Part shown: positions 28,820 through 37,599 of the stretch, piece after piece | Layout: each line of letters begins with the position of its first letter | Numbering within the stretch: the stretch's first letter is position 1 | Source of the DNA: Bacteroidales bacterium | GTDB taxonomy: Bacteria > Bacteroidota > Bacteroidia > Bacteroidales > P3 | Assembly: GCA_017449525.1 (NCBI GenBank) | Contig: JAFTFL010000015.1 | Span: 31,134 to 95,133 of the forward strand | DNA length: 64,000 nt | Direction of reading: 5' to 3' | Notes under the pieces: model-generated | The model's input: only the letters and a program-made list of their open reading frames with translations | What the model was told of the DNA's origin: nothing | Databases searched by the model: none | Translations under genes and position numbers: made by a program

Positions 28820-29075
28820 AAAATATACATCAGATTTGATGTAAGCCTACATCAGTTGCTGACAACGTGTTTTCAGCAACTTTGCTACACGTTGTAAAGT
28901 GCTTTACAACGTGTAGTGAGATTATTGAGAACGCGTTATAAAAAATATCACTACGTATACTAAACTTCTTCACAACGTGTTATTAGTAGTACGTGATATA
29001 CCTTTACCTCACGACTGATAAATCCTTTCATCAGCCCAGATGAAAGGATTTCGTGGTCGCGATGAAAGAGCAAAC
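28820..29075. repeat. 22-bp periodic array, ACAACGTGTT family
   Basis: About ten consecutive 22-bp units keep register, with a near-palindromic centre (ACAACGTGTT, ACAACGTGTA, AGAACGCGTT, ACTACGTATA). ATCAGATTTGATGTAAG at 28829-28845 recurs exactly at 37790-37806 in the array near fabG, where GAGAACGTGTTG also appears, so the two arrays are related. Confidence 0.75.
29020..29051. repeat. Hairpin inside the array
   Basis: AAATCCTTTCATC pairs perfectly with GATGAAAGGATTT (13 bp, 6-nt loop). No T-tract follows on the plus strand, so it is not a typical terminator. Confidence 0.5.
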
Positions 29076-29117
29076 TACACATGAGAAACTACACATAAAA
29101 ACTGGAGGGAAGTACGT

Positions 29118-29562
29118 ATGGCCTACAACAAACAACGCAAATCGAGCCTCACAGGACGGTGGACCCCGTGGTCGTATCGGCACAGCGAGCCGATACCGAC
29201 TACCTCTCGCAGTGCATTGGCGAGCGCAGTACGGTGCACGCATCTGATATTGCCGCCGTACTCACCGCACGGCCCGAAGTCATCGGCGAGGTACTGGCGC
29301 TCGGATACAGCGTCCAATAGGGCAAACTCGGCACATTTAGCCTGGTGGTGGAATTTGAAAAAAAACTGGTGTCGACCCCCCTGCAGAAGTGGTTCCGAGC
29401 CAGATAACCAACGTCAAGGTGCACTTTTGTCCGCCCCGTAAAATGCGCTTGGTGAGCGGTGGCCGAAGGTGTCAGAACTTGCTTGGGGAGCGTCCGATAG
29501 ACTGGGTGGAATTGCCACAAAGGCCTGGTACGCAGGTTTCCGACGTACCCGATGAGCCCTGA
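29118..29562 (+). pseudogene. Frameshifted HU-like DNA-binding protein gene
   Basis: No single frame is intact, but pieces in successive frames join into an HU-related protein of the Bacteroidetes long type. MAYNKQRKSSLTGR starts at 29118. After a +1 shift come SAQRADTDYLSQCIGERSTV, then the helix HASDIAAVLTARPEVIGEVL, then an in-frame stop at the position before GKLGTFSL. After another shift comes SQITNVKVHFCPPRKMRL, and the frame stays open to a stop at 29560. The order and spacing match the family (StvxxxDixAvL, GxxGtF, ItnVkVxFxP). It lies right after the 22-bp array and before recJ. Confidence 0.7.
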
Positions 29563-29620
29563 CGCCACCTACATGCTCTAGGCTGTGTGCCGAAAACCCT
29601 GTGCCCTTACATCCAGTAAA

Positions 29621-31468
29621 ATGAAAACGAAACATTGGATAATCAAAGAAGAGTATGATAGAGAGCTCGTTGGAAAGTTGGCTGCCGACCTGGGAGTAGA
29701 CCCAATAATTGCTACACTGCTCCTACAGCGCGGCGTGAGAACCTTCGAAGAAGCCCGCCGATTCTTCCACCCCAGCCTCGACCAACTGCATGACCCCTTC
29801 CTGATGAAAGACATGCGCCGCGCTGTGGACCGCATACGCCAAGCTATAGCAGCGCACCAGCGCGTGCTCGTATACGGCGACTACGACGTTGACGGCACCT
29901 CTGCCGTAGCCCTCGTATACTCCTTCTTTCAGCCCCTGCACGACAACATCGATTTCTATATACCCGACCGAGATACAGAAGGCTCGGGCATATCTCTCAA
30001 AGGCATAGACTACGCCCACACCACTGGAGTGAGCCTTATCATAGCCCTTGACTGTGGTATCAAAGCCCACGACTCCATAGCCCACGCTCGCCAATTGGGC
30101 ATCGATGTCATCGTGGGAGACCACCACCTGCCTGGAGAATCCCTACCCCCCGCCTACGCCATACTCGACCCCAAGCAGAGCGACTGCCACTACCCGTATA
30201 AAGAACTCTCTGGTTGCGGTATCGGATTCAAAATAGTAGAAGCCTACGTAGAAGACGAAGTGGGTGTGAGGCTCAGCTACCCGCCCGCCGAAAACGACTC
30301 CCAAGGCCGCATCTACTATGAGCAACTGCAGCGCCTGTTGATGAAATACCTCGACCTCGTAGCAGTCAGCATAGCCTCCGACATCGTTCCCATGACTGGC
30401 GAAAACCGTGTCCTTGCCGCTCTCGGCCTCAAAGTCATCAACCACCGACCCCGTCCGGGCATCGAAGCGATACTGCACTACAGCCATGTAGACCCACGCA
30501 CCATCGAAGACGAACCCACTGACGACACCCACCCCAAAGGCTATTTTGAGCGCGAATTGACTGTCAGCGACCTTGTCTTTATGGTAGGTCCTCGCATCAA
30601 TGCCGCTGGACGAATCCACAGCGCCTTTGACTCCGTGCGCCTCCTATTGGCACACGACCTCAGCCAAGCTATGATACTCGGCGAAGAAATAGACCGCTAC
30701 AACCGCGAACGAAAAGGCCTCGACGCCCTGGCCACCGAAGAAGCCCAGCGCACCATACGCACCAACGCTGACATGAAAAAGCGCTCCTCCATCGTCCTCT
30801 ACAGCCCCACCTGGCACAAAGGAATCGTAGCCATCGTAGCCTCGCGCCTTGTCGAAGAATACCATAAACCCACCATCATTTTTACCCCAACGGCCGACGG
30901 CACCATGTATGTAGGCTCGGCTCGCTCGTTCAAAGAATTCGACGTTCACGCCGCACTCGAACAATGCGCCGACCTCTTAGTGTCCTTCGGCGGCCACCGA
31001 TGTGCCGCTGGTGTCTCCCTAAAGGCAGAACACTACGAGCAATTCGTACACCGCTTCGACGACGTAGTGCGCTCCACTATGCCACGAGAGGATATCGAAC
31101 CCAAGATTGAAATTGATGCCGTTATCAGTTTTTCCGAACACATCAAGCCCTCATTCCTCCGTATCCTTAAGCAATTCGCACCCTTCGGCCCCGACAACCC
31201 TGTACCCGTCTTCCGCACTAACAACCTCGTAGACACAGGCTACCCACGCATCGTAGGCAACAAAGATGTGAAGCATCTCAAATTTGCCCCCATCCAATTC
31301 GAGACGCGCTCACGATCCTACCCCGCCATAGGCTTTCAACTTGGCGAATATTACGGCCGTGTAAAAGCCGGAGACCATTTCGATATCTGTTATCAAATAG
31401 AAGAGAACTTCTGGCGAGGCAAAAGCGACATTCAACTCAATGTGAAGGATATTCGCTTTGTAGACTAA
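29621..31468 (+). CDS. recJ: Single-stranded-DNA-specific 5'-3' exonuclease RecJ
   Basis: The protein has 615 residues. RecJ degrades single strands during recombination and repair. DHH-phosphoesterase motifs are present: VLVYGDYDVDGTSAVALVY near residue 87, ALDCGIKAHDS and VGDHHLPGE near 167. The DHHA1 motif SFGGHRCAAGVSL follows and a C-terminal OB-like domain ends the protein. The start at 29621 is chosen because MKTKHWIIKEEYD is the usual beginning; an in-frame ATG at 29585 adds 12 unrelated residues. GCCGAAAACC occurs 32 bp upstream of the start. Confidence 0.95.
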   Translation: MKTKHWIIKEEYDRELVGKLAADLGVDPIIATLLLQRGVRTFEEARRFFHPSLDQLHDPFLMKDMRRAVDRIRQAIAAHQRVLVYGDYDVDGTSAVALVYSFFQPLHDNIDFYIPDRDTEGSGISLKGIDYAHTTGVSLIIALDCGIKAHDSIAHARQLGIDVIVGDHHLPGESLPPAYAILDPKQSDCHYPYKELSGCGIGFKIVEAYVEDEVGVRLSYPPAENDSQGRIYYEQLQRLLMKYLDLVAVSIASDIVPMTGENRVLAALGLKVINHRPRPGIEAILHYSHVDPRTIEDEPTDDTHPKGYFERELTVSDLVFMVGPRINAAGRIHSAFDSVRLLLAHDLSQAMILGEEIDRYNRERKGLDALATEEAQRTIRTNADMKKRSSIVLYSPTWHKGIVAIVASRLVEEYHKPTIIFTPTADGTMYVGSARSFKEFDVHAALEQCADLLVSFGGHRCAAGVSLKAEHYEQFVHRFDDVVRSTMPREDIEPKIEIDAVISFSEHIKPSFLRILKQFAPFGPDNPVPVFRTNNLVDTGYPRIVGNKDVKHLKFAPIQFETRSRSYPAIGFQLGEYYGRVKAGDHFDICYQIEENFWRGKSDIQLNVKDIRFVD

Positions 31469-31489
31469 CCTTACATACCGATAGCACAC

Positions 31490-31605
31490 ACCTCACGCCT
31501 GAGGAACGAACACACATGTTCATATAAACGCACACAATGCAGCAAGGACGTATACACACATTAGGTCATACAAAAGCTCATATAAAACCTGACATAAACT
31601 AACCT
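31490..31605. repeat. Probable 22-bp periodic array between recJ and ettA
   Basis: Units beginning ACAT/AATG/ACAT and ending ACAC follow at 22 bp (for example ACATGTTCATATAAACGCAC). The register holds for four to five units but identity is low. Confidence 0.4.
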
Positions 31606-31679
31606 CACCTGGCATGTGCCTACCCGCTCGAAGCGCTGTGCACACGTCCCTCGAAACACAACATCTAATCCAAACAGCG

Positions 31680-33350
31680 ATGGAAGAAAAACCAAAAATC
31701 ATCTTTTCCATGGTCGGCGTTGGCAAAATCATTTCCCCAAACCGCCAAATATTGAGGGATATCTACCTCTCATTCTTTTACGGGGCGAAAATAGGCATTA
31801 TCGGACTCAACGGGTCTGGTAAATCTTCGCTTCTGAAAATCATTGCCGGCCTCGACAAAGATTACCAAGGTGAGGTGGTGTTCGCACCTGGCTACTCGGT
31901 GGGATACCTTGCCCAGGAACCCCAATTGGACAACTCGAAGACGGTGCGTGAGGTGGTCGAAGAAGGGGTGGCCGAAACGGTAGCCTTGCTAAAGGAATAC
32001 GAAGAGGTGAATAACGCCTTCGCCGAGCCAGACGCCGACTTTGACAAGCTGTGTGAAAGGCAGGGTGAGCTGACAGAACTACTTGACCAGTACGATGCTT
32101 GGACGCTTGATAGTCGGTTGGAACGCGCTATGGACGCACTGCGATGCCCTGACGAGGACCAGTTGGTAGCTAATCTCAGTGGCGGCGAAAGGCGCAGGGT
32201 GGCCCTGTGCCGCCTATTGCTCCAAGAGCCCGATATCCTTCTGCTGGACGAACCTACGAACCACTTAGATGCGGAGGCTATAGACTGGCTGGAGCAGCAT
32301 CTCAATCAGTACAAGGGCACAGTGATTGCCGTCACGCACGACCGATACTTTTTGGACCACGTGGCGGGTTGGATTCTAGAGCTTGACAGGGGCGAAGGTA
32401 TTCCCTGGGAGGGTAATTACTCGTCATGGCTCGACCAAAAGAGCAAGCGTCTGGCAATGGAAGAAAAGCAGGAGAGTAAGCGTAAGAAGACGCTGCAGAG
32501 AGAGTTGGAGTGGGTGCGTATGGCACCTAAAGCACGCCATGCCAAAGGGAAGGCACGTCTTGCGGCATACGACCGTCTGCTCAACGAAGACGTGAAAGAG
32601 AAGGAGGCGCAACTGGAAATTTACATTCCCAATGGCCCACGTTTGGGTAACAAAGTGCTTGAAGTGGAGGGCGTGTCAAAGGCTTTCGGAGAAAAGGTAC
32701 TGTATGAGAATCTGTCGTTTAGCCTTCCACCTGCAGGCATTGTGGGCGTTATTGGACCCAATGGGTGTGGGAAGACCACGCTTTTCCGCCTTATTATGGG
32801 GTTGGAACATCCCGATACAGGCTCGTTTGTGGTTGGGGAAACGGTGCGTTTAGGATACGTTGATCAGCAGCACACTACGGTTGATCCTGAGAGGTCGGTG
32901 TGGGAAGTGTTGAGCGAGGGTAACGAGCAAATAGAGATGGGGGGCCGATTGGTCAATTCGCGCGCTTACCTTTCTCGCTTCAACTTTAGCGGTGCCGAAC
33001 AGCAGAAGAAGGCGGGCGTGCTGAGTGGGGGAGAGCGAAACAGGCTGCAGTTGGCCCTTACGTTGAAGAGCGAGGCCAATGTCCTACTGCTTGACGAACC
33101 TACTAATGACATCGACGTGAACACGATGCGAGCCCTTGAGGAGGCGTTGGAGAATTTTGCGGGATGCGCTGTCATCATCAGCCATGACCGTTGGTTCCTT
33201 GATCGTATATGCACTCACATTCTGGCCTTTGAGGGTAATTCGCAGGTGTATTTCTTTGAGGGTAGCTATTCGGAGTACGAAGAGAACAAGCGCAAAAGGC
33301 TTGGCGATGCCGAGCCGCACCGCATTCGTTACAAGAAGTTTCAAGCTTGA
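31680..33350 (+). CDS. ettA: ABC-F translation factor EttA
   Basis: The protein has 556 residues, the length typical of EttA, when started at MEEKPKIIFSMVGVGK (31680). An ATG at 31614 would add 22 unrelated residues. It has two ABC domains: Walker A GLNGSGKSSL, signature LSGGERRRVALC and LLLDEPTNHLDAE; then GPNGCGKTTLF, LSGGERNRLQLA and LLLDEPTNDIDVN. The EttA-specific linker AGWILELDRGEGIPWEGNYS and the PKARHAKGKARL toe are present, so it should bind the ribosomal E site and sense ATP/ADP. Confidence 0.93.
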   Translation: MEEKPKIIFSMVGVGKIISPNRQILRDIYLSFFYGAKIGIIGLNGSGKSSLLKIIAGLDKDYQGEVVFAPGYSVGYLAQEPQLDNSKTVREVVEEGVAETVALLKEYEEVNNAFAEPDADFDKLCERQGELTELLDQYDAWTLDSRLERAMDALRCPDEDQLVANLSGGERRRVALCRLLLQEPDILLLDEPTNHLDAEAIDWLEQHLNQYKGTVIAVTHDRYFLDHVAGWILELDRGEGIPWEGNYSSWLDQKSKRLAMEEKQESKRKKTLQRELEWVRMAPKARHAKGKARLAAYDRLLNEDVKEKEAQLEIYIPNGPRLGNKVLEVEGVSKAFGEKVLYENLSFSLPPAGIVGVIGPNGCGKTTLFRLIMGLEHPDTGSFVVGETVRLGYVDQQHTTVDPERSVWEVLSEGNEQIEMGGRLVNSRAYLSRFNFSGAEQQKKAGVLSGGERNRLQLALTLKSEANVLLLDEPTNDIDVNTMRALEEALENFAGCAVIISHDRWFLDRICTHILAFEGNSQVYFFEGSYSEYEENKRKRLGDAEPHRIRYKKFQA

Positions 33351-33394
33351 TGGGGCGGCGGGTGTGCATACATATATGTAATATGAGGTGCACC

Positions 33395-33460
33395 TCGTGT
33401 GTGGGGAAAGGTTTCCGTGCGTGCGAAGAAGGGCTTCCTCACGAGTTAGGAATCGTATAG
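33395..33460. repeat. Short 22-bp repeat, GGTTTCC family
   Basis: GGTTTCC and GGCTTCC are exactly 22 bp apart, inside GAAAGG/GAAGAAGG-flanked units. They are related to the array at 34300. Confidence 0.45.
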
Positions 33461-33461
33461 C

Positions 33462-34274
33462 ATGAGGCAGATGTGCATACCTGTGTATAATATAAGGTGT
33501 AGCTCGCGCGTGGGGTGCATGCTGGTGGTGCTGGCGGTGTGCCTCTCGTGGGGTGTGGCGATGGGCCAGACTGCGCTGAGGCAGCCCACTCATGCGGATT
33601 ACGGTTTGCAGGGAACAGTGCTTCAGGTGAGGGTTTTGACCACTGGCTTGGAAGGGTATGATATGAATTATCAGGAGGTTCTGCAGTTTGAGGGGGATCG
33701 CTTGGCGCGCAGCGTGAAGAGCATGATGGGACGTGAGGTGGAGACGCGCTACCCCCAGCCCACTGGGTTGCGACGGGTGGAGGTGAAGGATGAGTCGGGA
33801 TTGACGGTGGGCACGCAGGAGTTCGACACGGCATCAGGCAGGCTGGAAGCATCGGAACGGTATGTGTACGATGCGCAGGGCACGCTGGCGGCGAGTGTGC
33901 GCTACGAATATGATTCGACGGCTTCGGGGGCGGTGATGCGCCGTGTGCTGACGGCTTATGAGGGTGGTCGGCAGGTGCGACAGGAGCATTTCGATGCCGA
34001 AGATGCCCTTTTACTGCGCGAGGATCGGGGCTATGATGCGTGTGGTAACATGGTGCAGCGCACTCAATATGACTACACTGTGGGACTGTACAATAAGGTG
34101 GTGGAGTGCCGAAGCTATGCCTACGACGCGTGTGGAAACTGGGTGCGGTGTACGGTGAGGGTGCGTCGACAGCAGTTCTACGAGGGGCGTCGGCTACTGG
34201 GCTTGGTGCGCAGGCGGGATGAGGCCTCTCGCGTGGCCTACCACGTGGAGCGTACCGTGGTCTACGCCAATTAG
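33462..34274 (+). CDS. Secreted protein with YD-like tyrosine/aspartate repeats
   Basis: The protein has 270 residues with an export signal around VVLAVCLSWGVAMGQ; the long N-region suggests that an inner Met (MLVVLAV, residue 19) might be the true start. The mature part contains repeats of the type YVYDAQGTLAASVRYEYDS, GYDACGNMVQRTQYDY and YAYDACGNWVRC, like isolated YD/RHS-type beta-strand repeats. It lacks the shell, DPXG motif and toxin tip of real RHS proteins. It stands alone between two short 22-bp arrays. Confidence 0.6.
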   Translation: MRQMCIPVYNIRCSSRVGCMLVVLAVCLSWGVAMGQTALRQPTHADYGLQGTVLQVRVLTTGLEGYDMNYQEVLQFEGDRLARSVKSMMGREVETRYPQPTGLRRVEVKDESGLTVGTQEFDTASGRLEASERYVYDAQGTLAASVRYEYDSTASGAVMRRVLTAYEGGRQVRQEHFDAEDALLLREDRGYDACGNMVQRTQYDYTVGLYNKVVECRSYAYDACGNWVRCTVRVRRQQFYEGRRLLGLVRRRDEASRVAYHVERTVVYAN

Positions 34275-34299
34275 CCTGCGACGCGCCTCGAAGGACTTT

Positions 34300-34435
34300 T
34301 CGTGGGAGGGGTAATTCGCCCTGAGTAAAGGGTTTCTCAGCCGAGGGGAAAGGTTTCCGCGCACAGGAGATACCTTTTCCCCACATCGTGGATGAGCACT
34401 CCCTGGCGTAAGGAAAGCCTCGGCGCGTTTGGCCG
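34300..34435. repeat. 22-bp periodic array, GAAAGGTTTC family
   Basis: GGTTTC and related CTTTTC cores lie 22 bp apart (GGTTTCTCAGCC, GGTTTCCGCGCA, CCTTTTCCCC), and the flanking AGGGG/AAAGG blocks keep the same step. Confidence 0.5.
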
Positions 34436-34451
34436 AACGGAATATTCTACC

Positions 34452-34459
34452 TACCTTTG
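34452..34459 (+). promoter_or_regulatory. -7 promoter box TACCTTTG of the TM1266-hydG pair
   Basis: This TAnnTTTG match lies about 105 bp upstream of the TM1266-type gene. Confidence 0.65.
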
Positions 34460-34563
34460 CAGGCGCATACTGCGTGAGTTTCGCTTTTGCAACGTGCTGA
34501 ATTTGATAAATATTGCACTTGCAGAACGTCGCCCCCCCACCTGCTCCAAAAGCACACCGCCTG

Positions 34564-34866
34564 ATGGAAAAGAGAATAGGAACGATTACATTGCTCATTG
34601 CCGACCGCTCTCAGTCAGCCCAAGTGAACGCCATCATCTCAGAGTTCGCCGACATTGTGTTGGCACGTCAAGGATTGCCCCTACAGGCACGTCCCGTGGC
34701 CGTCATATCCCTCATCGTGGAGGGAAGCACCGACCGCATCAACACTATCTGTGGCCGCCTGGGGCGTCTACCTGGTGTGGAGGCCAAAGCAGTGGTTACC
34801 CGCACCGCACCCATTGCACAGGGTTCTCCAGATAAAAGCATACATAAATATTGTAAATCGCATTAA
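34564..34866 (+). CDS. TM1266-type putative regulator of the iron-only hydrogenase system
   Basis: The protein has 100 residues with an ACT-like ferredoxin fold: MEKRIGTITLLIADRSQSA, then INTICGRLGRLPGVEAKAVV. This family sits beside [FeFe]-hydrogenase maturation genes and is thought to be a small-molecule or metal-responsive regulator; its ligand is unknown. The ATG at 34564 gives the family start, although the frame is open from 34513. hydG follows 9 bp later. Confidence 0.85.
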   Translation: MEKRIGTITLLIADRSQSAQVNAIISEFADIVLARQGLPLQARPVAVISLIVEGSTDRINTICGRLGRLPGVEAKAVVTRTAPIAQGSPDKSIHKYCKSH

Positions 34867-34875
34867 TCCAATATT

Positions 34876-36267
34876 ATGAGACACCAGAATTTCATTGACC
34901 GAGACAAACTCTACGGCCTCCTTGAGGGCTCGGCACCCACCGAAAGCCACCTCAACACCATCCTCAATAAGGCACGTCAGCTCCACGGATTGAGTCTCGA
35001 AGAGGTGGCTACCCTGCTACGCGTGGAGGATGAAAGCGCTATAGGCAAGATACTGGATACGGCGAAATACTGCAAGGATGAGATATATGGACGCCGATTG
35101 GTGCTCTTCGCCCCCATCTACACAGGTAACGCCTGCGTCAACAATTGCGTATACTGCGGCTTTCGAAGCGATAACAAAGGGTTAAAACGCAAGGTGTTGA
35201 CGATGGATGAATTAGAACAAGAGACGCTCCATCTGCTACGCATGGGCCATAAGCGAGCACTCCTCATCTGCGGCGAAAGCCCTCGCAACAATGCCGACTA
35301 CATGGTGGAGGCCATACGACGCACCTACTCTGCACGCGACGAGAAAGGCAGTACCATACGCCGCATTAACGTAGAACTGGCTCCCATGAGTGTGGACGAC
35401 TTTGCTAAACTAAAGGATGAACACATTGGCACATACGTCTGCTTCCAGGAGACCTACGACCCCGTGGAATACGCCCAGTTCCATCCCGCAGGCACCCCAA
35501 AAGGCGACTACCTCTACCGACTGACCTGTATGGACCGCGCCATGGAAGGTGGCATCAACGACGTGGGACTTGGTGTGCTCTTCGGACTTGTGGACTACCG
35601 CTTTGAAATCCTTGCCCTCATGGAGCACGCTCACCACCTTGAGCAAGACTACGGTTGCGGTCCCCACACCGTCTCATTCCCACGCATTGAACCCGCCGAA
35701 GGCACCCCCTTCAGCCTTCCAGAGAATATACCGCACCCCGTGTGCGACAAAGACTTCATGAAAATAATAGCCATCATACGTATCGCCATGCCCTACACTG
35801 GCATCATTATATCCACTCGCGAACGCCCCGAAATGCGCGACGCACTTGTGCGCTACGGAGTGAGCCAGATTTCGGCAGCCAGTGAGACCAATCCCGGTGG
35901 CTATGAAGAAAACAACAGCGGCGCACAGTTTACACTTGGTGACCACCGTTCGCTCGACCAAGTAATAAGCATGATGATTGACGGAGGTTATATTCCCAGT
36001 TTCTGTACAGGCTGTTATCGCAAAGGACGAGTGGGGGCCGACTTCATGGACCTTGCAAAGCCTGGCCTCATTAAGGAGTATTGCAAGCCCAACGCTATGT
36101 TCACCTTCCGCGAGTACTTAGAGGATTATGCCTCACCTGAAACCAAAGCAAAAGGACTCGCACTGCTCACTCAACTCACGCGGACCTTTAATAAAGAGGA
36201 GCTCAAACGCAAAGTGGAAGGAAACCTCTGTAAGATAGGCGAGGGGCAACGTGACCTTTACTTCTAA
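34876..36267 (+). CDS. hydG: [FeFe]-hydrogenase H-cluster maturase HydG (radical SAM tyrosine lyase)
   Basis: The protein has 463 residues. HydG cleaves tyrosine to make the CO and CN ligands of the H-cluster. The radical-SAM cluster motif CVNNCVYCGF is near residue 87, the SAM-binding region includes LLICGESPRNN, and the C-terminal dangler-cluster motif CTGCYRKGRVG is near 377, so the enzyme looks complete and distinct from ThiH. HydE, HydF and the hydrogenase itself are not in this window, so the set must be dispersed. Confidence 0.95.
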   Translation: MRHQNFIDRDKLYGLLEGSAPTESHLNTILNKARQLHGLSLEEVATLLRVEDESAIGKILDTAKYCKDEIYGRRLVLFAPIYTGNACVNNCVYCGFRSDNKGLKRKVLTMDELEQETLHLLRMGHKRALLICGESPRNNADYMVEAIRRTYSARDEKGSTIRRINVELAPMSVDDFAKLKDEHIGTYVCFQETYDPVEYAQFHPAGTPKGDYLYRLTCMDRAMEGGINDVGLGVLFGLVDYRFEILALMEHAHHLEQDYGCGPHTVSFPRIEPAEGTPFSLPENIPHPVCDKDFMKIIAIIRIAMPYTGIIISTRERPEMRDALVRYGVSQISAASETNPGGYEENNSGAQFTLGDHRSLDQVISMMIDGGYIPSFCTGCYRKGRVGADFMDLAKPGLIKEYCKPNAMFTFREYLEDYASPETKAKGLALLTQLTRTFNKEELKRKVEGNLCKIGEGQRDLYF

Positions 36268-36276
36268 GCCGCTGGT

Positions 36277-36390
36277 GGGCACATCAATCCTCGCGAACAG
36301 GTACGGCAAAAATGAGAAACATTCACATCAAACCTTGCGAATGGGCACATCCAGCGTGGAGAAATAATCTCCAAACGCTACCCTATGTGT
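36277..36390. repeat. 22-bp periodic array, GGGCACATC family
   Basis: GGGCACATC recurs exactly 66 bp apart, and CACATCAA...GCGAA units lie 44 bp apart in the same register. The rest of the gap 36268-36590 holds the porin promoter and leader. Confidence 0.6.
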
Positions 36391-36510
36391 TCCTTCGGCC
36401 TTATGCGCCCAATCGATATCAGGGCTGATTGGCGCACCGATGTGGCCATTTCAATACATCTTTCGGCTGGTTAAACTGCACAGTAAGGCCGTCGTGCCGA
36501 TAAATCTGTG

Positions 36511-36518
36511 TACTTTTG
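36511..36518 (+). promoter_or_regulatory. -7 promoter box TACTTTTG of the porin-like gene
   Basis: This TAnnTTTG match lies 73 bp before the last base upstream of the ATG. The leader carries GCCGAAAACC at 36541-36550, exactly 50 bp before the start, followed by AGAGTAGGCG, as in front of the lipoprotein gene at 698. Confidence 0.75.
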
Positions 36519-36590
36519 CACCCACAAAACCAATGGGGATGCCGAAAACCAATCAGAGTAGGCGCAATTAAACAATCAAACTAAACCACT

Positions 36591-37349
36591 ATGAAGAAAA
36601 TCCTTTTGACCTTGGGTCTTGCAGCCTTTGCTTTTGCTGCCAATGCACAATGGGTAGTCGGCGGAAACCTCGGCTTCAGCGCTAATGGAGGCAATACGCA
36701 CGAGGAGAGCACTGCAGCAGGTTCCCCTGAATTAGACCTTCACACCACCCGCGCTACCGACCTCACCCTCCTGCCCAAAGTGGGCTATCAGCTCAATGAA
36801 AAGATGCAGATTGGTGCATCATTTGGTCTCCAGTTTAATAAGGATAAGAACTTCACTGGATCAACAACCGAAAGCAATGAAAACTACACCTCGCGTGGCC
36901 AGAGCGTTATTACCATTGCTCCCTACTTCCGTTACAACGTCACCGAGTTGGGTAAGTTCACCCTCTTCTGCGAGGCAAGCCTTGGTATCGGCATTACTCC
37001 GAAGTCGCACAGAGCTACTTATGCTCCCAGCGCAATTGATACGACCTGGAGAGGTAACAACCGTGAACTGGGCATCTCTCTATCCATCGTACCTGGTCTG
37101 AACTATAAGTTCAATGAGCATTTGTCGGCCGACCTCTACATCGACCTGCTCCGCTTGGGCTACAACTACACCAAGCACACCACCGAGAATGAAACCACTC
37201 TTGGAGGAACAACAATCACCACAACCAAGGTTACTAAGACCCACGACTTTGGCTTTACAGCCAACGCAGCTGCAGGTATGGGCGATGGCACAGGTGCTAT
37301 CATGCACATGAACGGTGCTATTCGCATCGGTTTTAATTACCATTTCTAA
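36591..37349 (+). CDS. Outer-membrane beta-barrel (porin-family) protein
   Basis: The protein has 252 residues with a clean signal peptide (MKKILLTLGLAAFAFAANAQ). The mature part is a series of 8-10 alternating strands such as KMQIGASFGLQFN, VITIAPYFRYNV and LSADLYIDLLRLGYNY. It ends in a terminal strand with the aromatic last residue HF, as expected for BAM-dependent insertion. It is monocistronic, with its own promoter, a shared leader motif and a terminator hairpin. The physiological substrate is unknown. Confidence 0.8.
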   Translation: MKKILLTLGLAAFAFAANAQWVVGGNLGFSANGGNTHEESTAAGSPELDLHTTRATDLTLLPKVGYQLNEKMQIGASFGLQFNKDKNFTGSTTESNENYTSRGQSVITIAPYFRYNVTELGKFTLFCEASLGIGITPKSHRATYAPSAIDTTWRGNNRELGISLSIVPGLNYKFNEHLSADLYIDLLRLGYNYTKHTTENETTLGGTTITTTKVTKTHDFGFTANAAAGMGDGTGAIMHMNGAIRIGFNYHF

Positions 37350-37401
37350 TTGAGACGCGAGTAAGTCGCGCTGAGGCGACTGTTGTATGGATTTTAAATG
37401 A

Positions 37402-37435
37402 GAAAGCGACATAGTCTGTGGGCTGTGTCGCTTTC
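37402..37435 (+). terminator. Hairpin terminator of the porin-like gene
   Basis: GAAAGCGACA pairs with TGTCGCTTTC with an extended inner stem; GATTTGTC follows. Confidence 0.75.
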
Positions 37436-37599
37436 GATTTGTCAAGTCTGCTCCTTACTGCGCGTAGGCGAGAACTGTGCATTGTATAGGTAGGAACTAT
37501 GCTGTGGGTGGTTGTCTGCAAATCGTTGTTTAAGAGTGATTCATGTGTTTCCTTTTGCTGACGGATGCGCATGCTGTGCGAGGGGGCGTTGGGCAGGCG

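Noticed and set aside
28571-29117. Insertion sequence or transposon scar after serS
   Set aside because: No transposase remnant or terminal inverted repeats with target duplication; the stretch is explained by the 22-bp array and small hairpins.
33462-34274. RHS/YD-repeat toxin
   Set aside because: Only a few YD-like strands, 270 residues, no DPXG motif, toxin tip or immunity gene.
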